From: a virus
Strand: one strand, 5' to 3'
DNA: 42,522 bases
IMG/VR virus record: IMGVR_UViG_3300012209_000012
Span: 1 to 42,522 of that record
The notes under the pieces: model-generated
Told to the model about the DNA's origin: nothing
The model's database searches: none
Seen by the model: the letters and a program-made list of their open reading frames with translations, nothing else
Translations under genes and position numbers: made by a program
Shown here: piece after piece, positions 22,114 through 29,900 of the stretch
How the letters are laid out: every line of letters begins with the position of its first letter
Position numbering within the stretch: the stretch's first letter is position 1

Positions 22114-22680
22114 GTGCACCCGTCCGCGTACGAGTTCGGCTCGACGGCCCTGTCCGAGGCGGATGTCAAGGGCCGGCGGGTCGTGGAAGTCGGCGCGTAC
22201 AACGTCAACGGCAGCGTCCGGGACGTGATCACGGCGATGGGCCCGGCGCGGTACCTGGGGACCGATGAGCGGGACGGCCCGGGGGTGGACCTGCCGCTGC
22301 CGGCGGAGCGGCTTCCCTGGGTCCTCGGCTACGACAGCGCGGATGTGGTGGTGTGCCTGGAGATGCTGGAGCATGCCCTGGACTGGCGCGGCGCGGTCAC
22401 GGGCATGGCCCGGATCCTGGCGCCGGGGGGGCTGCTGCTGCTGACGACCCGCAGCGAGGGGTTCCCGTTCCACCCGCACCCGGTGGACTGCTGGCGGTAC
22501 TCGGTGGATCATATGGCCGCGGTCGCGGCGGCGTGCGGCCTGCAGGTGCTCCGCCTGGAGCCGGACCCGGATCCGGCGTCGCCGGGGGTGTTCCTGCTGG
22601 CCCGCAAGCCGGCGCAGGGGTGGGTGGAGGCGGGGATGGCGGAGGGCCTGGCCGCCGTCGAGCCCGGCCCGCCCCGGTGA
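22114..22680 (+). CDS. Class I SAM-dependent methyltransferase
   Basis: A 188-residue methyltransferase: RVVEVGAYNVNGSVRD (motif I), YLGTDERDGPGVDL, ADVVVCLEMLEHALDW (motif around the acceptor site) and ARILAPGGLLLLTTRSEG. It resembles sugar- or lipid-modifying Methyltransf_11-type enzymes rather than DNA methylases, since no DPPY/SPPY motif is present. The GTG start follows directly after the previous stop. It forms a cluster with the fusion enzyme at 20031 and the methyltransferase at 22867. Confidence 0.8.
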   Translation: MHPSAYEFGSTALSEADVKGRRVVEVGAYNVNGSVRDVITAMGPARYLGTDERDGPGVDLPLPAERLPWVLGYDSADVVVCLEMLEHALDWRGAVTGMARILAPGGLLLLTTRSEGFPFHPHPVDCWRYSVDHMAAVAAACGLQVLRLEPDPDPASPGVFLLARKPAQGWVEAGMAEGLAAVEPGPPR

Positions 22681-22684
22681 TCAG

Positions 22685-22870
22685 ATGAGCATCTGGGATG
22701 CTACCGAGCCGTGCCCGTGCGGCCGGATGGATAAGTCCCCGGCCTTGTGGCTGTGCCGCCTGTGCTACCTGGAGAAAGAGATCAGGTACGCGGTCCGGGA
22801 GCTGAAACGCGGCGGCGAGGGCTATGACTGGCACGCGGCCGGGCTGGCGCGGCTGGGGAAGCTCGCGTGA
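22685..22870 (+). CDS. Small zinc-like protein
   Basis: A 61-residue protein with CPCGRMDKSPALWLCRLCYLEKEI, a probable four-Cys zinc site, then a helical segment. It overlaps the next methyltransferase by GTGA and so may be made in step with it. Function unknown. Confidence 0.55.
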   Translation: MSIWDATEPCPCGRMDKSPALWLCRLCYLEKEIRYAVRELKRGGEGYDWHAAGLARLGKLA

Positions 22871-23415
22871 GGTTCGCGACCGACAAGGTCACCCACGGGT
22901 ACCTCCCGGCGTATCTGCGGATCGCCGCGGAGCTCGGCCCGGCCGCAAGGGTGTGCGAGGTGGGGGTGCAGGATGGTCACGGCCTGGACCTGTTCCAGGC
23001 CCTGTTCCCCGCCGGCACGGTCGCCGGGGTCGACGTGAACCCGGGGTGCCGGTGGCCCGAGGGCTGTATAGAAATACATGCCCGCCAGGATGACCCGGGC
23101 CTGTTCGTCCTGCTCGGCAATTACAGCCTGGCGTGGGACCTGGTCGTCGACGACGCGTCCCACGACGGGAAGCTCACCGCGGCGACGTTCGGGTTGCTGT
23201 GGCCGCTGGTGGCCCCGGGCGGCTTCTACGTGGTCGAGGACTGGATGGTGGCCCTGGGCTGGCCGGGTTACGACGACTCGATGCTGACCGCGGTGGCGGG
23301 GCTGCTGCCGCTGCTGAGGCGGGACGGTGACGTGGAGGAGATCACGTACAGGTACGGCCTGGCCGTGCTGCGCAAACGCCGGGCCGGGCACATGAAGACG
23401 ACGATGCTGACCTGA
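22867..23415 (+). CDS. Class I SAM-dependent methyltransferase (TylF/macrocin O-methyltransferase-like)
   Basis: A 182-residue enzyme: RVCEVGVQDGHGLDLFQALFP (motif I), VAGVDVNPGC, LVVDDASHDGKLTAATFGLLW and LVAPGGFYVVEDW. The DDASHDG and VEDW motifs are typical of O-methyltransferases that act on sugars of natural products. It supports a glycan-modifying role for this cluster in virion decoration. The acceptor is unknown. Confidence 0.8.
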   Translation: MRFATDKVTHGYLPAYLRIAAELGPAARVCEVGVQDGHGLDLFQALFPAGTVAGVDVNPGCRWPEGCIEIHARQDDPGLFVLLGNYSLAWDLVVDDASHDGKLTAATFGLLWPLVAPGGFYVVEDWMVALGWPGYDDSMLTAVAGLLPLLRRDGDVEEITYRYGLAVLRKRRAGHMKTTMLT

Positions 23416-23428
23416 GAGCGGGGCGCCG

Positions 23429-24178
23429 GTGTCCTGGTCGTTCGTCGGCAGGCAGGCCGCCGGTAACACGGTCAACGGCGCCACCACGGGGACGGTCACC
23501 CTCCCGGCCGGGGTGCAGGGCGGCGACTTCATCGCCGTCGCCATCAACAACACCACCGGCGGCGCGGCCACCACCTGCTCGGTCGCCGGGTTCACCGCCC
23601 TGTCGAATCAGGCGTCCGGCGGCGGGAACGCCGGCCACGACAAGCTCTGGACGGGGTACCGGGTCGCCGCCGGGGCACCCGGCTCGGCGACCAGCGATTC
23701 GACGTTCGCGGTCACGTTCGGCGCGAACACCTGGGCTGAGTTCGACCTGATCGTCATCCGCTCGACGGCCGGCGCCGGCACGGTGACCTACACCTTGCAC
23801 ACCCAGGCGACGTACACGGCGGCGCTGCCCGACGCCACCCTGTCCCCGGCCCCCGGCGCGGGTGACCTGACCATCTTCGGGTACGGCGGGCAGAACGCGG
23901 CGCTGTCCGGCACGGAACTGATCGCCACCGCGCCCGCCGGGCTGGCTAACTGGCCGTCACCGTGCCCCACGCTGTCCGGGAACGGCGGCGTCTACGGCAT
24001 GGGCTGGGGTACCGGGCTGACCGCGCCGGGCGGGGCCACCTGCACGGTCGGGACCGCGGCCCTGGCGACGCTCGACGCGATGGACTTCGCGATCGGCGTG
24101 ACCGAGGTGGCGGCGGCGGTGCGGCCGGTGGTCCTGGTGGTCCCGCAGGCAGCGGTCATGCAGGCAGCCAACTGGTAA
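23429..24178 (+). CDS. Probable virion decoration/surface protein
   Basis: A 249-residue Gly/Ala/Thr-rich beta protein: SWSFVGRQAAGNTVNGATTGTVTLP, GGDFIAVAINNTTGG, FDLIVIRSTAGAGTVTY. Repeating beta-strand patterns without signal peptide fit a jelly-roll-like head or tail decoration protein. Domains of the same style recur in the giant tail protein at 39165. The tail end VRPVVLVVPQAAVMQAANW is hydrophobic. Confidence 0.6.
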   Translation: MSWSFVGRQAAGNTVNGATTGTVTLPAGVQGGDFIAVAINNTTGGAATTCSVAGFTALSNQASGGGNAGHDKLWTGYRVAAGAPGSATSDSTFAVTFGANTWAEFDLIVIRSTAGAGTVTYTLHTQATYTAALPDATLSPAPGAGDLTIFGYGGQNAALSGTELIATAPAGLANWPSPCPTLSGNGGVYGMGWGTGLTAPGGATCTVGTAALATLDAMDFAIGVTEVAAAVRPVVLVVPQAAVMQAANW

Positions 24179-24197
24179 CAACGGAAAGGGGCCAGCG

Positions 24198-24689
24198 ATG
24201 GCCAAGGCCGGATACAGCATCACGACAGGCGTCGCGGGAACCGCCGGCGTCCCCCTGTCCGCGGGTGTGGTGAAGTCGGTCCTGACGCTCATCGCCCCGG
24301 CGACCTTCGGCATCGACCTGACCAAGATCCGGGTCGGGTTCGACGGGGTGACCGCGTCGGCGGTGCCGGTGATGGTGGAGATGTGCGACAACACCCTGGC
24401 GTCGAACTCGACGCCGGGCACGGCCAACAGCAACGGCAACAGCAGCATCACCCAGGTGTACGGCCGCGCGATCGCGGCGGGGTTCACCGGGTTCTACAAC
24501 TCCACGACGGAGCCGACGATCCTGTCGTCCTATGACCGGTGGACGCTGACCCCGAACGGCGGCCTGGTGATCTACGACTGGCCGCTCGGGTCCACCCACG
24601 ACACGCCCGTGTCGGCGGGCGTCACGATGCGCTGCAACGCGCCCGCCGCGGTGAACTGCACGGCGACTTTCTGGGCAGAAAGGTGCTAG
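24198..24689 (+). CDS. Probable virion decoration protein
   Basis: A 163-residue beta-rich protein: AKAGYSITTGVAGTAGVP, SVLTLIAPATFGIDLTKIRVGF, then alternating strands ending VNCTATFWAERC. Well-spaced GAAAGGGG precedes the ATG. Composition and position suggest an outer virion protein; no enzyme motifs. Confidence 0.6.
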   Translation: MAKAGYSITTGVAGTAGVPLSAGVVKSVLTLIAPATFGIDLTKIRVGFDGVTASAVPVMVEMCDNTLASNSTPGTANSNGNSSITQVYGRAIAAGFTGFYNSTTEPTILSSYDRWTLTPNGGLVIYDWPLGSTHDTPVSAGVTMRCNAPAAVNCTATFWAERC

Positions 24690-24695
24690 CGCGGC

Positions 24696-24977
24696 GTGGC
24701 TGAGCTGATCCGCGAGGTCGCCACGCCGGGTCCGGGGCAGTGCCTGCTGCACGTCATCCGCAGCCCGCAGGACCCGGACGGCCGGGTGTTCGTGGAGCGC
24801 GCCGACCCGGTCGTGGCGATCAGCGAGGGCCTGATCCGGCAGATCCGCGCGGGCGGAAGCCACCCGGACGTGAGTCTGGACGGGAAGACGCTGGTGATCG
24901 ACGGCGCCAACCGGCAGGTGGCCTACCGGCTGAAGGCGTGCGGGCAGCCGGGCTACCTGCTGGGCACGCTGACCTGA
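24696..24977 (+). CDS. Conserved small protein, paralogue of 10411-10707
   Basis: A 93-residue protein with VFVERADPVVAISEGLIRQI and LVIDGANRQVAYRLKAC. The GTG start lies 6 nt after the previous stop, with AAAGG upstream. See the paralogue at 10411 for the matched motifs. Function unknown. Confidence 0.6.
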   Translation: MAELIREVATPGPGQCLLHVIRSPQDPDGRVFVERADPVVAISEGLIRQIRAGGSHPDVSLDGKTLVIDGANRQVAYRLKACGQPGYLLGTLT

Positions 24978-24994
24978 CCGGCTAGGAGGCGGCC

Positions 24995-26143
24995 GTGGCA
25001 CAGCTCGGCCGCGGCCAGCCCGCCCCGGCGGTCATCTCCCGCGGGAGCCTGGCCGACCCGCCGGACCTGCTCAAGCGGGGCCCGGTCGTCATCTCCGGGG
25101 CGCGGGACCGGCTGGCGTTCGCGGTCACCGCCGGGCAGGGCATCCCGGTCCCCGCGGTCATCAGCCGGAACAGCCTGCAGGACGCGCCGGTCCTGACGAC
25201 CCCGGCGCCGCACGTCATCCAGGCCGCGGCCACGCCGGGGTTCGGGCAGCCGCCGGCCGGCCTGACCGCCCGGTCGTCGCTGCAGGACCTCGCGACCCCG
25301 GCGCCGGCGGTCATCCCGGCCGCCGCCACTCCCCGGTGGGGGCAGCCGGGACCTGCGGTCATCACCGCCGCGCCGGCCGTCAGCGCCGCGGCGCCCGCGC
25401 AGGCCGCCCCGGCGGCCGTCGTCATCGCGGCGCAGCCGCCAGCCGTACCGCCGCAGCAGGCGCTCACCTCCCGGTCCTCCCTGGCCGACGCGCCGGTCCT
25501 GACGACCCCGGCGCCGCTGGTCACCGGGCCCGCGGCTACGCCCGGTTTCGGCAGGCCGGGGCCGCCGCTGGTCTCCTCGGCGCCGTTCACCCCTGCTACG
25601 GCCACCCCGGCGCCGCTGGTCATGTGGCGGCAGCCTCCCGCAGTGCCGCCCGGACCGGCGGTCATCTCCCGCGGCTCCTTCGCCGACGCCCCGGTCCTGA
25701 CGACATCGGCGCCCGTGGTGGTCCTGGCCACGGCGGTCACCGGCTGGGGGAAACCGCAGGCGGCGGTCATCTCGGCGAACCCTGCCGCACCCGCCGCAGC
25801 GGCGGCGGCCACGCCGCAGCCGGTCATCGTCGCTGCCGCCGTCAAGCTGGCCGCGGCGCAGCCTCCGGTCATCCTGCGTAACACGCTCGCCGACCCGCCG
25901 GTCCTGACGACGCCGCGGCCGGTCGTGGTGATGACCCAGCTCCGGCCGCCGCCCACGACCACGGTCATCAGCGGCGCGCCGTTCATCCCGCCCCCGCCGC
26001 CGTTCACCGTCGGCGCCCTGACCGCCGCAGACGTCCCCGGCGCCGTCCTGACCGCGGCGGGAGCCAGCAGCGCGCTGACGGCCGCCACGGCGGCGTCCGG
26101 GACGCTCACAGCCACCGACCAGCGGACGGGAGGGCCGAGTTGA
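24995..26143 (+). CDS. Repetitive Ala/Pro/Val-rich protein
   Basis: A 382-residue protein built of degenerate repeats of about 40-60 residues. Recurrent elements are VISRxSLADAPVLTTPAP, a following V-I-x-A-A-A-TP, and a GFGQP or RWGQP turn. Periodic Pro, Ala and Val suggest an extended fibrous structure on the virion. The TGA stop is embedded in TTGAGCCGGTACCCC, the fossil start of the connector gene now found at 26834. GTG start follows AGGAGG. Confidence 0.6.
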   Translation: MAQLGRGQPAPAVISRGSLADPPDLLKRGPVVISGARDRLAFAVTAGQGIPVPAVISRNSLQDAPVLTTPAPHVIQAAATPGFGQPPAGLTARSSLQDLATPAPAVIPAAATPRWGQPGPAVITAAPAVSAAAPAQAAPAAVVIAAQPPAVPPQQALTSRSSLADAPVLTTPAPLVTGPAATPGFGRPGPPLVSSAPFTPATATPAPLVMWRQPPAVPPGPAVISRGSFADAPVLTTSAPVVVLATAVTGWGKPQAAVISANPAAPAAAAAATPQPVIVAAAVKLAAAQPPVILRNTLADPPVLTTPRPVVVMTQLRPPPTTTVISGAPFIPPPPPFTVGALTAADVPGAVLTAAGASSALTAATAASGTLTATDQRTGGPS

Positions 26144-26169
26144 GCCGGTACCCCCAGGGTGCCCCAGCT
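26140..26169 (+). pseudogene. Fossil start of the connector gene
   Basis: Read from TTG 26140, which overlaps the upstream stop as TTGA, the sequence gives (M)[10 protein letters not shown]. The intact gene at 26834 begins MSRYPAGQPVT. The two copies differ in DNA (AGCCGGTACCCC against TCTCGCTATCCG) but encode the same SRYP, and they bracket the minus-strand HNH gene. Confidence 0.65.
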
Positions 26170-26776
26170 AGTCCGCTGCCTGGGCTCGCTTGCGTTCCCT
26201 GTAGCGCCGCTGGACCTCCGCGTTAGTTAGCCGGACGCGGCCGTCCCTCAAACGTGACCGGCGGTTGTTCGCCTGTTCAGTTGGCGTAGCCCAGCGGCAG
26301 TTCTCTGGCGAGTACGGACCATCGTTGTCGGGCCAGCGGTCCAGGGTCTTACCCGCCGGCCGTGGCCCCATGTCGGCGAGGAAGACCGCGAAGTCGTCCC
26401 ACTGGGGGCAGATCGTGATACCGCGGCCGCCGTAACGCTCGCGACCGGGGCGGTTCACGTCATTGACTCTCTGGCGCATCGCGCACCAGGAGATGTATGC
26501 CGGGCGGTATTCGGGATCGTGTGACATTCCGTGGGTGCTGGCCATCACGCGGACGCGCTCGGCAGTCACCTCGCGGTTGCGGCACCCGCAACTTGTTGAG
26601 AGGCCGTTCAGGAGATTGCCTGCACAGACTTCGCGTTCCGTGCCGCATTCGCAGCGGCAAAACCAGTAGGCAGCCATCTGGCCGCCGGGCTGGCGACGGC
26701 TAGCAGCGGGTGCGGTAACCGTCCAGCGGCCGAATGTCTCACCCGTGAGTTGCCGTTTTGATCCGTTCGCTCCCAT
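26168..26776 (-). CDS. HNH-like homing endonuclease on the opposite strand
   Basis: A 202-residue protein of a widespread phage family. [28 protein letters not shown] and [11 protein letters not shown] form an N-terminal recognition part. [31 protein letters not shown] and [29 protein letters not shown] form the nuclease part. TAGACT (26783-26788) lies 6 nt before the ATG: leaderless promoter. It is inserted between the repetitive protein gene and the connector gene, exactly at the connector start. Confidence 0.85.
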   Translation of the reverse strand: MGANGSKRQLTGETFGRWTVTAPAASRRQPGGQMAAYWFCRCECGTEREVCAGNLLNGLSTSCGCRNREVTAERVRVMASTHGMSHDPEYRPAYISWCAMRQRVNDVNRPGRERYGGRGITICPQWDDFAVFLADMGPRPAGKTLDRWPDNDGPYSPENCRWATPTEQANNRRSRLRDGRVRLTNAEVQRRYRERKRAQAAD

Positions 26777-26833
26777 ATCGAAAGTCTACCCGTAGCCAAA
26801 CGGATAACGGGTCACAATAAAGGGCGGTGACAG
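26777..26833. promoter_or_regulatory. Leaderless promoter of the HNH gene and new ribosome-binding site of the connector gene
   Basis: Minus strand: AGTCTA at 26783-26788 reads TAGACT, 6 nt from ATG 26776. Plus strand: AAAGGGCGG before GTG 26834 serves the re-supplied connector start. CCGTAGCCAAACGGATAACGG contains a short imperfect inverted repeat. Confidence 0.45.
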
Positions 26834-27730
26834 GTGTCTCGCTATCCGGCCGGCCAGCCAGTCACCATCCCGGTCACGGTCAGGCAGCGCAACGCGGACG
26901 GCACGTACAGCCTCGTCGACAGCACGCCCGTCATCGTCGTCAAGCTGGCCCAGGCCGACGGCACCATGCTCACCACCGGAACCTACAGCGCCCCCGCCCA
27001 TGACGGCCTCGGCCTGTACCACCAGGACATCCCGGCTGCCGATCTCACCGTCACCGGGCACTACCAGTGGGCCGCCACGACCACCGGAACCGGCGCAGGC
27101 GTCGCCTTCGGCGACTTTGACGTGTTCGACCCGTTCGAGACCGCGGTCCTGCCGCTGGGCGACGCGAAGGACACCCTGAACATCCCGCAGGCCACCACGA
27201 CGTTCGACAGCGAGATCCAGTCCTGGATCGCCACGATCGAGTCCAGCCTGGAGAAGGCCACCGGCGGCCCCCTGGTCAACCGGGTCATCACTGCCGAGCG
27301 CGCCGAGCTGCTGTCCGGGCAGACCGTGATCGCCGTCCGGCAGCGGCCCCTGGTCTCCGTCACCCAGGTCACCGGCGCCGGCGGGGCCCCGATCGACATC
27401 AGCGGCGGCCTGAAACTCGACGTCAACGCGGGACTCATCCGCAGGCCGCTCGGCTTCCCGTTCTACGGGCCGTTCTTCGCCTGGCTGCCCGAGGTGTACG
27501 TCACCTACGTCGCCGGGTGGGGCACTAGCGTTCCGGCGGCGTTCAATAGCTTCGCCCGGATCGTCCTGCAGAATCTCTGGGACGCCCAGCGCGGCCCCGC
27601 CGCCATGCCCATGGGAGGCGGGGAGATGGTGACCCCGCCAGGATTCGGTTTCGCCATCCCGAACCGGGCCGCCGAGCTCCTCAACGGCTCACTCGGAGGC
27701 GTGCCCTTTATCTCGGAAGCTTTTGTCTGA
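26834..27730 (+). CDS. Head-tail connector/adaptor protein
   Basis: 298 residues. The N-terminal 100 residues are beta-rich (VTIPVTVRQRNADGTYSLV, LYHQDIPAADLTVTGHYQW). The C-terminal 190 residues look like an Ad1/gp6-type connector: LGDAKDTLNIPQATTTFDSEIQSWIATIESSLEKATGG, PLVSVTQVTGAGG, PFFAWLPEVYVTYVAGWG and FARIVLQNLWDAQRG. It would sit under the portal and link head to tail. The first nine codons are duplicated upstream at 26140. Confidence 0.75.
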   Translation: MSRYPAGQPVTIPVTVRQRNADGTYSLVDSTPVIVVKLAQADGTMLTTGTYSAPAHDGLGLYHQDIPAADLTVTGHYQWAATTTGTGAGVAFGDFDVFDPFETAVLPLGDAKDTLNIPQATTTFDSEIQSWIATIESSLEKATGGPLVNRVITAERAELLSGQTVIAVRQRPLVSVTQVTGAGGAPIDISGGLKLDVNAGLIRRPLGFPFYGPFFAWLPEVYVTYVAGWGTSVPAAFNSFARIVLQNLWDAQRGPAAMPMGGGEMVTPPGFGFAIPNRAAELLNGSLGGVPFISEAFV

Positions 27731-28274
27731 CCAGCTGAGCCTGTCGTGAGCAGACGCGGCTGCAGAAGCGCTGCCGGTAGTCGCCGGGTTTGTAGGGCTG
27801 GCCGCAATGCTCACACTTCCGTTGCGCTATTGATCTTCTGCCGCGGGCGGCCTTTACCCGGCTGCAGATGCGGCAGTACCTGCCGCCATTACGGTACCGG
27901 CCGGTGTTCTCAGGCGTGTACTCATGATCCTGCGGGCAATGTGTGATCGCCTCGAAGGCTCTCCGGTTGTTCTCCTGCTGGGTGACAGGTTCCAGGTGAG
28001 CCGGATTCACGCACGATGTGACGCGGCACAGGTGATCCAGGTGCAGCCCTTCGGGGATCGGGCCGACAAGCAGGATGTAGGCCACCCGGTACGCCGCAAG
28101 AGGGCGACCCTCGTAGTACATCCACGGGTAACGGCCGTCCCGGCAGTAGCCCAGCCACAGCCAGCACGGGCCGAGTTCGGGACGGTATGCCGGGACCGGG
28201 CCGTTCTTGTTGACCTTCGGCCAGAAGCGCTCGGCGGGCGGGCGGGACGGTCTATATCGATACCGTTTAGGCAT
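27708..28274 (-). CDS. HNH homing endonuclease on the opposite strand
   Basis: A 188-residue protein in the same family as the nuclease at 1018: PCWLWLGYCRDGRYPW, AYRVAYILLVGPIPEGLHLDHLC, CVNPAHLEPVTQQENNRR, then zinc knuckles CPQDHEYTPENTG...CRICSRVK and CEHCGQPYKPGDYRQRFCSRVC. TAACAT (28281-28286) is 6 nt before the ATG. The 3' end overlaps the connector gene on the other strand. It separates connector and tail terminator genes. Confidence 0.88.
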   Translation of the reverse strand: MPKRYRYRPSRPPAERFWPKVNKNGPVPAYRPELGPCWLWLGYCRDGRYPWMYYEGRPLAAYRVAYILLVGPIPEGLHLDHLCRVTSCVNPAHLEPVTQQENNRRAFEAITHCPQDHEYTPENTGRYRNGGRYCRICSRVKAARGRRSIAQRKCEHCGQPYKPGDYRQRFCSRVCSRQAQLVRQKLPR

Positions 28275-28303
28275 AGGTACATGTTACCGGGAGGGCGGGC
28301 GCG

Positions 28304-28777
28304 GTGAGCACCACCCGGTTCGCCGACGCGGTCACCGCGCTCCTCGCCGCCTACGCCAGCGCGTCCGGCCTGGCCGGGGTGCCCGTCTACGACGGGCCGC
28401 AGCCCACCTCGGCCGCCGACCCGGACTTCGTCATCGTCGGCCACGACGCGTCGATGGCCGCGGACGGCACCCTGCAGGCCGCCGCGCTGGCCGGGAACTA
28501 CCTGCAGGACTGGGAGGACTTCGACACCGGGAAAGGCGAACGCGGCTGGGTCCAGTGCCTGATCGTCTCCCAGACCGGTGATGTCACCGACATGCCCGGC
28601 CGCCGCGCCCGCGTCAAGGTGCTCCTGGCCGCCGCCGAGGACGCGGCCGCGGCCGCGCAGGTCACGCACCTGACGTTCGACGGCACGTCCGACGGGCGGT
28701 TCATCACCCGGCAGGGCTCCGCCGGGGTCGCCGTCATGGTCGCCTACCGGGTCACCTACTCCGCGCCGTGGGGCTGA
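28304..28777 (+). CDS. Tail terminator-like protein
   Basis: A 157-residue protein: TTRFADAVTALLAAYASASGLAGVPVYDGP, FVIVGHDASMAADGT, ERGWVQCLIVSQTGD and AVMVAYRVTYSAPW. The alpha/beta layout and position between connector and major tail protein fit a neck or tail-terminator protein that closes the tail tube. GGGAGGGCGGG precedes the GTG. A weak fossil start may exist at 27746. Confidence 0.65.
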   Translation: MSTTRFADAVTALLAAYASASGLAGVPVYDGPQPTSAADPDFVIVGHDASMAADGTLQAAALAGNYLQDWEDFDTGKGERGWVQCLIVSQTGDVTDMPGRRARVKVLLAAAEDAAAAAQVTHLTFDGTSDGRFITRQGSAGVAVMVAYRVTYSAPWG

Positions 28778-29055
28778 CGCCGCACCCACACCCGGACCCG
28801 GTTGCCGCCGAGCAGGTCAACGTGGTCGACCGGCAGCACCCGCTCATTGTCGCCGATCCTGACCGTGAGCGCCGTCAGGAAACCCGCGGCCGGGTTCGGC
28901 TGGTCGCCGGTGTCGATCTCGATGGGCATCAGGTCGGGGACCGGGCCGAGCAGCGCGGTGACATCAACATCGGAGCTGAACGTGCCGGTAAACGTGCCGC
29001 TGGCGTCTAGCAGCCCGGCCACGTAGTCCCGGACCCGCTCGTCATTCATCATCAT
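28756..29055 (-). CDS. Hypothetical protein on the opposite strand
   Basis: A 99-residue protein: NDERVRDYVAGLLDASGTFTGTFSSDVDVTALLGPVPDLMPIEIDTG, split here as a helix then strands, then FLTALTVRIGDNERVLPVDHVDLL and RVRVWVRR. It reads as a well-folded alpha/beta protein, but no family is recognised. TACACT (29063-29068) is 7 nt before the ATG, again a leaderless promoter, and abuts the fossil start of the glycosyltransferase. It overlaps the tail terminator 3' end. Confidence 0.7.
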   Translation of the reverse strand: MMMNDERVRDYVAGLLDASGTFTGTFSSDVDVTALLGPVPDLMPIEIDTGDQPNPAAGFLTALTVRIGDNERVLPVDHVDLLGGNRVRVWVRRQPHGAE

Positions 29056-29068
29056 GCCCGGGAGTGTA

Positions 29069-29101
29069 ATGCGCTGGCTGCTGATCCACCCCGGGCCGAA
29101 C
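29069..29101 (+). pseudogene. Fossil 5' end of the glycosyltransferase gene
   Basis: Eleven codons read MRWLLIHPGPN and then become unrelated. The intact-looking copy at 29901 reads MRWLVIHPGP, and the downstream gene continues with PNFSVADMHVGW. GGGAG before the ATG shows it was once a translated start. The minus-strand HNH gene and about 175 nt of non-coding DNA now separate it from the rest. Confidence 0.8.
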
Positions 29102-29277
29102 GCGAGACCCGCAACTGAGTCTTATGATGTTCGGAACCACGGCCCTGCCGGTGAGAGGGTACGGACTCCGACGGCTAGCCGCACCTCCGCCCAAGCCCCG
29201 TGGTGCGACATGGGGTATCCCTGCCATCGCACGGGCAGGGTGTTCCCGGCAGGGTCATGGCCAGCGGGCGATGACCG
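29102..29277. other. Non-coding segment with a strong hairpin
   Basis: No convincing gene. It contains CCCTGCC (29219-29225)/GGCAGGG (29234-29240) with an 8-nt loop, and a second CCCGGCAGGG close by. It lies between the fossil glycosyltransferase start and the HNH stop, so it could be the 3' end of the HNH transcript or a remnant of the insertion. I could not fit a group I or group II intron core to it. Confidence 0.35.
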
Positions 29278-29865
29278 CTACTCGCGCCACGTCTCGCCGC
29301 GAGTGATGCGGCCGATATTCGGGACGCTCACCCCGAAAGTCAGCGCGAGCGCACGCCGCGACTCGCCAGCCGCATAACGGCGGCGGATATCCCTGACGGC
29401 ATTCCAGGTGAGCTTCGCCGCTGCGCTCCGTTCGCCCCGGGCGTCAACGCCGTCCCTGACCTTATCCCGGGAATTTTCGGCTCTGGTGCCATAAGACAAG
29501 TTGACGAGGCGGTTATCGGATGTCCGGCCGGCCCCATGCCTAGCCTCCTGACCGTCCGGGCACGGGCCGAGGAATGCGCGAGTGACGAGCCAGTGCACAT
29601 CCCGGTACATGCGTTCACCGGCCCGGGTAAGGGACACCCTGAGATGCCCGTGCCGGTTCTTGGGTACGGGCCGCAGCAACTGGCCGCCGCGGATACCGGA
29701 CGCGGTGACCCGTGGCAGGCTCCGTACCCGGCCAAGGTCACTGACTTCGTAGAAGCTTTCCCAGCCGGGGACGGGAAGCCATCGCTCAGTAGGATCGATC
29801 ACAGCCGCACCTCCGATGCGGTCAGGTCCGGCCGTTGCGTTGGCTCGCGCGGCCGGACCGCTCAC
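29278..29865 (-). CDS. NUMOD4/HNH homing endonuclease on the opposite strand
   Basis: Up to 195 residues; a likelier start is GTG 29802 after GGAGGT, giving about 174. NUMOD4 motif: RWLPVPGWESFYEVSDLGRVRSL. HNH part: VHWLVTRAFLGPCPDGQEARHG and SDNRLVNLSYGTRAENSRD. The C-terminal HTH (LTWNAVRDIRRRYAAGESRRALALTFGVSVPNIGRI) is a NUMOD1/IENR-like recognition helix. TAAAAT (29874-29879, minus strand) gives it a promoter. It interrupts the start of the glycosyltransferase gene. Confidence 0.88.
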   Translation of the reverse strand: MSGPAARANATAGPDRIGGAAVIDPTERWLPVPGWESFYEVSDLGRVRSLPRVTASGIRGGQLLRPVPKNRHGHLRVSLTRAGERMYRDVHWLVTRAFLGPCPDGQEARHGAGRTSDNRLVNLSYGTRAENSRDKVRDGVDARGERSAAAKLTWNAVRDIRRRYAAGESRRALALTFGVSVPNIGRITRGETWRE

Positions 29866-29900
29866 CTCCCCCCATTTTACCGTGAGGAGGTGATGTCTTT

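Noticed and set aside
24995-26143. CRISPR array
   Set aside because: The repetition is of protein-coding units with variable length and sequence, in frame, not of identical short repeats with unique spacers.
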